26,145 nt of DNA, from assembly GCA_964529855.1 (NCBI GenBank), contig CAZGZU010000008.1, forward strand, positions 1 through 26,145. Direction: 5' to 3'. Within the stretch, counting starts at the first letter, position 1, and each line of letters starts with the position of its first letter. This DNA comes from CAZGZU01 sp964529855. GTDB lineage: Bacteria; Patescibacteriota; Minisyncoccia; Portnoybacterales; UBA2143. A program made the position numbers and the translations under genes. This document shows positions 1-6,253 of this stretch, one piece after another. The notes below the pieces were generated by a model. It did no database searches and was not told where the DNA came from. It was given only the letters and a program-made list of their open reading frames with translations.

Positions 1-170
1 GGGTGGACATCATCACCAAAGACATCAGCCGAGCAATCACCAAAAACAAAGGCAGAATCATCGAAGTCAATGGCATCCCGGCCATCTGGATTCATCATTT
101 TCCCAACCAGGGCGAAGGACGTAACATTGCCAGCCAACTGGTTGATTATCTGTTCAGAGAAAAGACGTAA
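1..170 (+). CDS. ATP-grasp ligase, C-terminal end (cyanophycin synthetase/RimK-like), partial
   Basis: Only the last 55 codons are present, in the frame starting at base 3 and ending with TAA at 168-170. The readable end contains an IIEVNG segment. This matches the Glu-x-Asn metal-binding motif that closes the ATP-grasp fold, and it is followed by the EGRNIASQLVDYLF tail. In cyanophycin synthetase the equivalent stretch (EVNAxPG followed by RNVxxAIVDxLF) links to a Mur-ligase domain. Here the protein stops right after it, so this is probably a stand-alone ATP-grasp amino acid ligase rather than a full cyanophycin synthetase. The substrate cannot be told from this fragment. A terminator follows at 194-223. 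Confidence 0.6.
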   Translation, partial: VDIITKDISRAITKNKGRIIEVNGIPAIWIHHFPNQGEGRNIASQLVDYLFREKT

Positions 171-193
171 AACCAGACCAACCACCTGAATTA

Positions 194-223
194 AAAACCA
201 CCCCGTTATCAAGGGGCGGTTTT
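194..223. terminator. Bidirectional intrinsic terminator
   Basis: The arms AAAACCaCCCC and GGGGcGGTTTT pair with one A/C mismatch around an 8-nt loop. An A-run precedes the hairpin and a T-run follows it, so it can work on both strands. It lies between the convergent ATP-grasp gene (+) and the 48-codon gene (-). Confidence 0.85.
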
Positions 224-235
224 GTTTTGACTCTG

Positions 236-382
236 TTATGACTTTTTTTCAGGTATAAAACAGAGAAACCAGATTAACCAAAGAGTCCAGACAGCTTCTA
301 AATAATCTCCGTTAATGAGCCCTATTATTCCTTTTATTCCAAAAAACCCGAGAAATCCAAAAGCCCATCTTTTTCGCCTCAT
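236..382 (-). CDS. Small membrane protein, 48 aa
   Basis: This short frame begins MRRKRWAFGFLGFFGIKGII and ends IPEKKS. It has a positively charged start, two hydrophobic stretches (about residues 7-22 and 30-43) and a charged tail. It is preceded by AAAGGA seven bases before the ATG, a good ribosome binding site, which is the main reason to believe it. It follows the 138-aa membrane-protein gene on the same strand, 83 bases away, and ends just before the bidirectional terminator. It resembles small phage-shock or DUF3796-type two-helix proteins in style only. Function unknown. Confidence 0.55.
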   Translation of the reverse strand: MRRKRWAFGFLGFFGIKGIIGLINGDYLEAVWTLWLIWFLCFIPEKKS

Positions 383-465
383 AAATTAATCCTTTAATTA
401 TTTTAAAAACTACAGCAAAGCCAACTTTGACAGAACAGACCGGCTTTGATAAAATTAAATCAAAC

Positions 466-882
466 TTAGAACAATTTGGACAAAACTGCATTGGCTATAC
501 CGCCGGCGCTTAAAATCACCACCCACTGACTGGAAACCAGAGTTAACAACCAGAGTCTCCTCATGCTCTCCGGCGTCATGCCATCCTTGGACCTTTTCAA
601 AGGAAAGAAGAAAATGGCAAAGGCAGCAAAAATAAAAGCGAGGAGAAAGATAACCAGAGCCGAGGCAGGCAGAACATCTGTACCCTTATCTATGGCAAAG
701 CCGATAAAAATCATGATGGCGGCCAGGAAATAGGAATTGTAGGTGTTCATTGTCCGAATGTCATTAACGCAATAATCAAAATTCCTGTTAACAAAATCCA
801 TTCTGCGCCAGCTGAAATAGGACCTGATAAATGACGTCAGACACAAAACAGCAACAGACAGGACAATAATTAAGTTTATCAT
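466..882 (-). CDS. Hypothetical membrane protein, 138 aa
   Basis: Four hydrophobic segments are visible (about residues 2-20, 50-68, 72-93 and 110-133). They are separated by short charged loops, including a basic RSYFSWRRMDFVNRNFD stretch after the first. No enzyme motif is seen and I do not recognise the family. A TATAAT lies on the minus strand at 895-900, only 12 bases before the ATG, and there is no Shine-Dalgarno sequence. The transcript may therefore have almost no leader. It is probably co-transcribed with the 48-aa membrane protein downstream. Confidence 0.75.
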   Translation of the reverse strand: MINLIIVLSVAVLCLTSFIRSYFSWRRMDFVNRNFDYCVNDIRTMNTYNSYFLAAIMIFIGFAIDKGTDVLPASALVIFLLAFIFAAFAIFFFPLKRSKDGMTPESMRRLWLLTLVSSQWVVILSAGGIANAVLSKLF

Positions 883-952
883 ATTTCAAACTTAATTATA
901 ACATAATTTAATATTATAAAATAGTTCTTAAAGGTCGATTCATATAAATAAT

Positions 953-960
953 AAAGGAGG
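953..960 (+). promoter_or_regulatory. Strong ribosome binding site for the 229-aa gene
   Basis: AAAGGAGG is followed nine bases later by ATG. It is one of three full Shine-Dalgarno sites in the window (with those before 2085 and 12420). Most core genes here lack one. Confidence 0.8.
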
Positions 961-969
961 GATTTTTTT

Positions 970-1659
970 ATGCTGAAAAAATCTATTTATCGTCAGTTTG
1001 ACCCCGCTCCCTTTCAAATCCTGCTTAAGGGACAACTTAATAACACGCCTCTAACCATAGAAGGCAGTGGGGTTGTTTCACGCCTGGGAGTTTATGAAGC
1101 AGTGCTGAATTTCAGCGCCATGCCCCCTCATTTTCATCCCTGCGCTGTTGCCGCTTACACGCTGAGCATCTGCTGTTACAGTGCGGCAGCCATGCGCAAT
1201 AACGGTTTGAATATCAGGTCAATGGGCGCCAAGGACTATGCCACTCGTCGTACCCTCACCTTTAAAAATGGCCGTATTGTTATTGACGGCAACCTCGTCT
1301 GGAAAGGCGGCGGCTTTGTCTTCAGCGGCTCCATAAACGGCAAAGTGAAACTACCCCCTGATTTGGCAGGCAATTCTTGTTATATGAAAAAGATTGACCC
1401 GACCAAAGAAGGAACCCGACTGATCGGTACTGGCGAAGGTTCGCTCTTTAGGACCAATGGCCGCGAGGTGCCGTTAAGAATCAATACGATTCACAACCTG
1501 CGTCCCAAGCGTCTGTCCAATCCTTTAAAAATAACCCAGTTCCGTATTGTTACTGAAAGCGGCGAGCTTATCGGGCTAACTTACCGCAGTGTTGTTCACT
1601 CTGTTCTGGACGGGAACAACACCATGAGCAAAACCCTGGAAATGAAGAGACAGGACTGA
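970..1659 (+). CDS. Hypothetical protein, 229 aa
   Basis: It is preceded by a near-perfect Shine-Dalgarno sequence (AAAGGAGG at 953-960, nine bases before ATG) and followed by an intrinsic terminator, so the gene is well supported. The product has no signal peptide or clear membrane helix. Its middle and end are rich in alternating hydrophobic/polar beta-strand-like runs with Gly turns (GNLVWKGGGFVFSGSINGKV, GTGEGSLFRTNGREVPL). A Cys/His-containing stretch occurs at residues 53-69 (PPHFHPCAVAAYTLSICC). I do not recognise the family. A small beta-barrel or lipocalin-like fold is possible but is only a guess. Confidence 0.75.
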   Translation: MLKKSIYRQFDPAPFQILLKGQLNNTPLTIEGSGVVSRLGVYEAVLNFSAMPPHFHPCAVAAYTLSICCYSAAAMRNNGLNIRSMGAKDYATRRTLTFKNGRIVIDGNLVWKGGGFVFSGSINGKVKLPPDLAGNSCYMKKIDPTKEGTRLIGTGEGSLFRTNGREVPLRINTIHNLRPKRLSNPLKITQFRIVTESGELIGLTYRSVVHSVLDGNNTMSKTLEMKRQD

Positions 1660-1693
1660 TTTAAGAGATTGTCCGGCCGCAGAGCTAACCCAC

Positions 1694-1721
1694 AAAAAAA
1701 CCGCCTAAAAGCGGTTTTTTT
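1694..1721 (+). terminator. Intrinsic terminator of the 229-aa gene
   Basis: AAAAAAACCGC and GCGGTTTTTTT form a perfect stem around a 6-nt loop. The T-run favours plus-strand termination, though the A-run makes it usable on the other strand as well. Confidence 0.85.
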
Positions 1722-1738
1722 GCGGCTCAACGAAAAAA

Positions 1739-1766
1739 GAGCCAGTGTTTCAAAAAATACTGGCTC
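1739..1766 (-). terminator. Intrinsic terminator of the 96-aa gene (minus strand)
   Basis: GAGCCAGT and ACTGGCTC form a perfect 8-bp stem with a 12-nt loop. Read on the minus strand the stem is followed directly by a T6 run (plus-strand A-run at 1733-1738). Confidence 0.8.
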
Positions 1767-1794
1767 CTAAATCAAAGGATTTTCACATAAATAG

Positions 1795-2085
1795 TTATTC
1801 GTATTTAGTGAAGTAATCGCTACTCACTTCAACCTCTTTTTGATGGTCGTCCACAAAACAAAACATAGTCAAAGGATGTCCGTCTCGCGGATAATACTTA
1901 ATACCCAAAAGCTCGAAAGGGCCTGGACCTCGTTGATTTATCATAAATCTCGTGCTTTGTGCAACCCTGATATCTTCTTCCACCTCTGGGTTGATGAAAC
2001 ATATCTTGTCCCCAACGCTGACTGTTAAGATACTTCCTCTGGGCCCACGCACTTCCGCTTCTTGAAGCTCTTTCCCTTCAGCCAT
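1795..2085 (-). CDS. Hypothetical small protein, 96 aa
   Basis: The start is set at the ATG at 2085 because AAAGGAG lies eight bases upstream. A longer frame reaching 2148 would cross the leader of a good promoter (2157-2185). The product starts MAEGKELQEAEVRGPRGSIL. It is acidic and beta-rich, with no membrane segment or known motif. It has its own promoter and its own terminator at 1739-1766, so it is a single-gene unit just outside the A/T-rich restriction-modification island. Family not recognised. Confidence 0.75.
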   Translation of the reverse strand: MAEGKELQEAEVRGPRGSILTVSVGDKICFINPEVEEDIRVAQSTRFMINQRGPGPFELLGIKYYPRDGHPLTMFCFVDDHQKEVEVSSDYFTKYE

Positions 2086-2154
2086 AACTACATCTCCTTT
2101 CTTAGTAAAAATTGCATATCTTAAAATAATTATTCCATTTACAAACAACTGAAA

Positions 2155-2182
2155 ACAAGATACCTGACTAAAGATATCTTGT
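2155..2182. promoter_or_regulatory. Inverted repeat over the promoter of the 96-aa gene
   Basis: ACAAGATA (2155-2162) and TATCTTGT (2175-2182) are perfect 8-bp arms 12 bases apart. The left arm covers the -10 box and the right arm overlaps the -35 box of the minus-strand promoter, which looks like an operator. A GATATC site lies within it at 2173-2178. No T-run follows on either side, so it is unlikely to be a terminator for the RmuC gene ending at 2241. Confidence 0.45.
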
Positions 2183-2185
2183 CAA
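2157..2185 (-). promoter_or_regulatory. Promoter of the 96-aa gene
   Basis: On the minus strand TTGACA (plus 2180-2185) is followed after exactly 17 bases by TATCTT (plus 2157-2162). The predicted start is near 2150, giving a leader of about 65 nt. Confidence 0.65.
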
Positions 2186-2240
2186 TTTCCTCAAAACAAT
2201 CACAAACCATCAATCTCCAGAATCATTTCCCTATCCGAAG

Positions 2241-3542
2241 TTATTCAGGACGCTTTATTCCTTTTACTCCGTTACCTACATCAATCATCGGCAATTCTTG
2301 TACTTTATCTAATTTTTTTTCAATTGTACGAGTCTTGGTTGTGGCACTTTCAAGCGAAGTACTCGCTTGTTGCAACTTTTTGTGTGTCCTATCTAATATG
2401 CCAGCGAATTTTCCGAACTCCGTCTTAACGCTATTCAATACCGTCCAAACTTCGCTAGACCTCTTTTCAATTGCAAGCGTCCTAAACCCCATTTGAAGAC
2501 TATTTAATAGTGCTGCTATAGTTGTCGGTCCAGCAACCACGACATTATGTTCTCTCTGTAAAAATTCTATGAGGCCGGTGCGACGCAATGCTTCTGCATA
2601 AAGGCCTTCTAAAGGTAAAAATAAAATTCCGAAGTTGGTTGTGCTAGGCGGATCTAAATACTTATCGCAGATATATTTTGCCGACTGTTTAATTTTACTT
2701 TCAAGTATTTTAGAACACTTTTCTATTAATACAGAATCGCCATTATCTTGAGCTTCAATCAGCTCCTGGTAACATTCAAGGGGAAATTTCGCATCTATGG
2801 GTAACCACACAATTTTACTATCATCTTTCTTAGAAGGAATTTTAATTGCAAACTCGACCCTCTCTCCAGATTCCTTTTTCGTTTTTATATTTTTTTCGTA
2901 TTGATCTGGCGATAATATTTGTTCTAGTAAATTACTTAATTGAACTTCTCCTAATATCCCCCTAGCTTTTACATTCATCAACACTTTCTTAAGGTCGCCT
3001 ACTCCACTTGCCAATACCTGCATTTCGCCTAACCCCTTATGAACCTGTTCAAGTCTTTCACTTACTAATTTAAAAGATTTACCTAGTCTTTTTTCCAAAG
3101 TATTCTGTAATTTCTCATCCACCGTTTCTCTCATCTTCTCTAATTTTTCACTATTATCTTTTTGAATTTTCTCTAATTTTTTTTCTACTGCCTCACGGAT
3201 TTTTTCTATCCTACTTTCGCTAGTATCAACAATTTTTGATAATTGGCTTGAGAATTCTTTAAAATTTTTATTCTGAGAATCCAAAAATTCGGACATTCTA
3301 CCCTTCACGAATCCCTCGAAAGACTTAAACAAACTACCTATTTCTTCTCTTAATCTTTTTTCGTTGTCTAATGATTCTTTACGACTTCTAGAAAATTCGT
3401 CTTTTAAAGTTTTTTCTAGTTTTTCTATACTTTTATTAAAATCGCTTAAATAAACACCGATGTCTTGAGTGTCTTTTTTAAACAATCTAAATATTATAGC
3501 AATATTCAGAATTATTATTATGGATAAAAAAATATACACCAT
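2241..3542 (-). CDS. rmuC: RmuC-family DNA recombination protein
   Basis: The 433-aa product begins with one membrane helix (residues 2-20). A long Lys/Glu-rich coiled coil follows (about 30-185), then the RmuC domain (about 185-400) with the family stretches VKARGILGEVQLSNLLEQIL, WLPIDAKFPLECYQEL and GILFLPLEGLYAEALR. E. coli RmuC is of similar length and layout. It limits rearrangement at inverted repeats and is predicted to carry a nuclease-like core in a membrane-anchored, coiled-coil protein. The gene starts 16 bases after the DUF3800-like gene ends on the same strand, with no Shine-Dalgarno sequence. The two therefore form an operon driven from the promoter at 4508-4536, divergent from the LexA-methyltransferase fusion. 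It is markedly A/T-rich like its neighbours, and its presence in this module suggests a link to DNA processing or defence. Confidence 0.92.
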   Translation of the reverse strand: MVYIFLSIIIILNIAIIFRLFKKDTQDIGVYLSDFNKSIEKLEKTLKDEFSRSRKESLDNEKRLREEIGSLFKSFEGFVKGRMSEFLDSQNKNFKEFSSQLSKIVDTSESRIEKIREAVEKKLEKIQKDNSEKLEKMRETVDEKLQNTLEKRLGKSFKLVSERLEQVHKGLGEMQVLASGVGDLKKVLMNVKARGILGEVQLSNLLEQILSPDQYEKNIKTKKESGERVEFAIKIPSKKDDSKIVWLPIDAKFPLECYQELIEAQDNGDSVLIEKCSKILESKIKQSAKYICDKYLDPPSTTNFGILFLPLEGLYAEALRRTGLIEFLQREHNVVVAGPTTIAALLNSLQMGFRTLAIEKRSSEVWTVLNSVKTEFGKFAGILDRTHKKLQQASTSLESATTKTRTIEKKLDKVQELPMIDVGNGVKGIKRPE

Positions 3543-3558
3543 ATATATTAGTATAACA

Positions 3559-4452
3559 TTACATTATTAATTTCTGTTGCTCTAAATTATTTTCTGTAAT
3601 TGGCTCTAACGAACTAAAGCGCCAGCCATTTTTATCTAAATAGCATTGACTCATGCAAAAACCCTTAAACCATTTACTATTTCTCATCCGCGCATAACCC
3701 TCATTATATCTTATTATAATAGATTTCACAGGAAACGCTAACTCTTTATGTATACTTTTAGTAGATTCACCAAGTATTGTCCGAAAACTCCCAACTAAAA
3801 GATCCGTTAATTGTAATAATTGACAATCATCATAAGATTGAGAATCTGCTTTTGTATGTCTACTCGTTCTATCATCAATTAGATCATCGTCATCGGCAAA
3901 AGAACAATAATCTTTTAGCCCCTTAATCCTATCAACTATTCTTGTCTTATCTAAATTACGACCGTAATGTTCGTAGCCATCAAAATGTAATTTAATTACA
4001 TGAATAGGATTGTTCTCAAAGCTCAAAAAATTTAATCCACCCTTTAATGCCATACGGTAAGTGGTCTCGACCTTCGCGCCATAATCGGGATAGTACAACA
4101 TTTTATTGTGGTTATCTCGTTCGCGAAAAAGAATAAACTTCGCAGCCACTAAGTCTTTCATAAAGCCGTAGCAATTATTTTTACCTTTTTCGATATGGAT
4201 AGGATATTTTTCATTCTTGAAATCTTGAACTAAAGAACCAACCCCAATCTCTGTCCATGCTCTAGCACATCTAAAAGCTCTACTCCTTTCCTGTTTGATT
4301 TTCTTAATCCCAATTACTCCATTGTAATTAGTATTCGATCTTATTTCATTAAGATATTGGAGCAAGACATTCTTTTTAGGCACTGGCACTAGCAATATTC
4401 CGTGCCAATAGCCTGCTACTTGTGATTCATCATGATAAACTTCGTATTCCAT
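3559..4452 (-). CDS. DUF3800-like protein (predicted RNase H-like fold)
   Basis: The 297-aa product starts YEVYHDES (Asp8, Glu9), contains KLHFDGYEHYGRNLDKTRIV (154-173), and has QLLQLTDLLVG (211-221, Asp217) toward the end. This arrangement matches DUF3800: an N-terminal DES motif, a central acidic motif and a C-terminal Q-hydrophobic-AD-type motif. That family is predicted to have an RNase H-like fold with acidic active-site residues and is often found near mobile or defence genes. No activity has been assigned with confidence. It is the first gene of a minus-strand operon with rmuC and shares its regulatory region with the LexA-methyltransferase fusion. There is no Shine-Dalgarno sequence. 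The family call rests on motif recognition only. Confidence 0.7.
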   Translation of the reverse strand: MEYEVYHDESQVAGYWHGILLVPVPKKNVLLQYLNEIRSNTNYNGVIGIKKIKQERSRAFRCARAWTEIGVGSLVQDFKNEKYPIHIEKGKNNCYGFMKDLVAAKFILFRERDNHNKMLYYPDYGAKVETTYRMALKGGLNFLSFENNPIHVIKLHFDGYEHYGRNLDKTRIVDRIKGLKDYCSFADDDDLIDDRTSRHTKADSQSYDDCQLLQLTDLLVGSFRTILGESTKSIHKELAFPVKSIIIRYNEGYARMRNSKWFKGFCMSQCYLDKNGWRFSSLEPITENNLEQQKLIM

Positions 4453-4475
4453 TTTTAATTGTGAATAACTTAATT

Positions 4476-4504
4476 TTGATTTTCTATTTATTTTCTATTA
4501 TAAT
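4476..4504 (+). promoter_or_regulatory. Promoter of the LexA-methyltransferase gene
   Basis: TTGATT (4476-4481), a 17-base spacer and TATAAT (4499-4504). The predicted start is near 4511 and the leader about 30 nt. The -10 box lies inside the dyad at 4492-4517. Confidence 0.7.
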
Positions 4505-4517
4505 ATAAGTATAGAAA
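4492..4517. promoter_or_regulatory. Imperfect dyad, candidate operator of the LexA-like repressor
   Basis: The outer arms TTTCTAT (4492-4498) and ATAGAAA (4511-4517) pair perfectly. With the inner bases, ten of thirteen pairs match across 26 bp. The dyad contains both the plus-strand -10 (4499-4504) and the minus-strand -10 (4508-4513). A dimer bound here could shut off both divergent transcripts. Assignment to the LexA domain is inference from position. Confidence 0.5.
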
Positions 4518-4536
4518 TTTAAACAGATTAAGTCAA
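4508..4536 (-). promoter_or_regulatory. Promoter of the DUF3800-rmuC operon
   Basis: On the minus strand TTGACT (plus 4531-4536) is followed after exactly 17 bases by TATACT (plus 4508-4513). The predicted start is near 4501, with a leader of about 49 nt to the ATG at 4452. It overlaps the divergent promoter. Confidence 0.65.
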
Positions 4537-4540
4537 AACC

Positions 4541-6253
4541 ATGTTGACAAAAAGACAAAAAGAAATTTTAGATTTTATTAAATTATACCAGAAAAGCCGT
4601 GGGTATTCTCCTTCCCTAGAAGAAATTAAAAAGCGATTCAAATTCGCTTCTGTCTCTACTGCTCACTTTCATATCTCAAGATTAAGGGATTCAGGATATT
4701 TAAGAAAAGAAAAAAATAAACCTCGTGCTATCGAAATTCCAACAGAAAAAAAAGAGTTGTTGGTAAAAATCCCCCTTCTCGGGACTATCTCTGCTGGTGC
4801 ACCAGTTGAAGTAATAGAATTCCCAGAGATAATTAGGGTTTCTAAATCGCAATTATCGAAGTCGGGTGAGCATTACGCTCTACGTGTTCAAGGCAATAGT
4901 ATGATTAATGAAGGAATCTTTAATGGAGATATAGTAATAATCAGAAAACAACCAATGGCTGAAAATGGAGAAACAGTTGTTGCTTTAATTAATGGTGATG
5001 AGGTGACTTTAAAGAAAATTTATAAAGAGAGAAATCGGTTTCGATTACAGCCAGCTAATCCAAATATTAAACCGTTTTTTACTCGAGAACTAGCTATCCA
5101 AGGAAAAGTTGTTAGCGTTATAAGAAGTTATGAAAACCAGACATATACAATGCAAAAATCTCTAGCTTCCGAAGAGAAGATCAAAAATATTTATAAAAAA
5201 ACTTTATCTCTTTTTAGAATTAAAGAGATTCCAAAATTTCCCTCGACACGATTTCAGGGGAGCAAAGCTAAATTAGCAGATTGGATTTGGGACAATGTCC
5301 AAGATCTTAAATTCGATATTGTAACAGATTTATTTGGAGGAACAGGAGCAGTAGGTTATATGTTCAAACAGAAAAATAAAAAAGTATTTTATAATGACTA
5401 TCTCAAATTTAATTACCTTACCGGTATGGCCTTAATCGAAAATCCTCATGTGAAACTCACTGAGGAGGACTTAAAATTTATTTTATCTAAACATAAAGAT
5501 ATTAGATATCCTGATTTTATCCAAAAGACCTTCAAAGATATTTATTATATGAATAAAGAAAACCAATGGCTTGATATTGTATCTACAAACATAAAAAGAA
5601 TAAAAGATCGATATAAACAAGCGCTTGCCTATTTTGCACTATTTCAGGCTTGTATTATTAAACGTCCATATAATCTCTTTCATCGTAAAAATCTCTATCT
5701 CCGTGAAGCAGACGTTAAAAGAAGTTTTGGGAATAAGACTACTTGGGATAAATCATTTGAGGAACATTTCCTTAATTTCGTGAAGGAAGTTAATCAGGCA
5801 GTTTTTGATAATAGAAAAGAGAACATAGCTTTTAATCAAAATGCTTTTGATTTCAATAGAAAGACAGATCTTGTTTATATCGATACACCATATATCTCTA
5901 ACAGAGGTAATGGAGTCGACTATGTCGATTTTTATCACTTTCTCGAAGGGTTATCGAATTATGATAAATGGCACAAGTGTATAAATTATAATAGCAAACA
6001 TAAAAAATTTAAAAACAAAAAATCTATCTGGACGGATAGAAATTTAATTTACTCTGCCTTTGATAGACTTTTCGAAAAATTCCAAAATAATATTCTGGTT
6101 GTTTCTTATCGATCGGATGGAATCCCTTCCATGGAAGAAATGGTAGGATTACTTAAAAAATACAAAAAAAATATTGCTTTGAAACAAAAAACTTATAAAT
6201 ATGCTCTAAACCATCGCAAAACTTATGAGGTTTTGCTTATTGCTACTGATTGA
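4541..6253 (+). CDS. LexA-type self-cleaving repressor fused to D12-class adenine DNA methyltransferase
   Basis: The 570-aa protein has two complete parts. Residues 1-197 are LexA-like: an N-terminal winged helix (LTKRQKEILDFIKLYQ, GYSPSLEEI, then the recognition region SVSTAHFHISRL), the cleavage site SAGAP (Ala85-Gly86), catalytic Ser120 in QGNSMINEG and Lys158 in DEVTLKK. These are the hallmarks of RecA-stimulated autoproteolysis (peptidase S24). A short linker follows. Residues about 230-570 form a D12-class N6-adenine methyltransferase: TRFQGSKAKLADWI (motif X, AdoMet), DLFGGTGAVG from Asp263 (motif I) and YIDTPY at 446-451 (motif IV, DTPY in place of the usual DPPY). No stop or frame change separates the parts. 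It is convergent with the EcoRV-like gene (31-bp overlap) and divergent from DUF3800-rmuC. It probably protects host DNA from that endonuclease and represses its own promoter. A sequencing-joined pair of genes is unlikely because the frame is continuous. Confidence 0.92.
   Translation: MLTKRQKEILDFIKLYQKSRGYSPSLEEIKKRFKFASVSTAHFHISRLRDSGYLRKEKNKPRAIEIPTEKKELLVKIPLLGTISAGAPVEVIEFPEIIRVSKSQLSKSGEHYALRVQGNSMINEGIFNGDIVIIRKQPMAENGETVVALINGDEVTLKKIYKERNRFRLQPANPNIKPFFTRELAIQGKVVSVIRSYENQTYTMQKSLASEEKIKNIYKKTLSLFRIKEIPKFPSTRFQGSKAKLADWIWDNVQDLKFDIVTDLFGGTGAVGYMFKQKNKKVFYNDYLKFNYLTGMALIENPHVKLTEEDLKFILSKHKDIRYPDFIQKTFKDIYYMNKENQWLDIVSTNIKRIKDRYKQALAYFALFQACIIKRPYNLFHRKNLYLREADVKRSFGNKTTWDKSFEEHFLNFVKEVNQAVFDNRKENIAFNQNAFDFNRKTDLVYIDTPYISNRGNGVDYVDFYHFLEGLSNYDKWHKCINYNSKHKKFKNKKSIWTDRNLIYSAFDRLFEKFQNNILVVSYRSDGIPSMEEMVGLLKKYKKNIALKQKTYKYALNHRKTYEVLLIATD

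Noticed and set aside
4541..5137. The LexA part as the cell's ordinary global LexA
   Set aside because: It is not a separate protein; it continues in frame into the methyltransferase and lies in an accessory module. A separate lexA elsewhere in the genome cannot be excluded.
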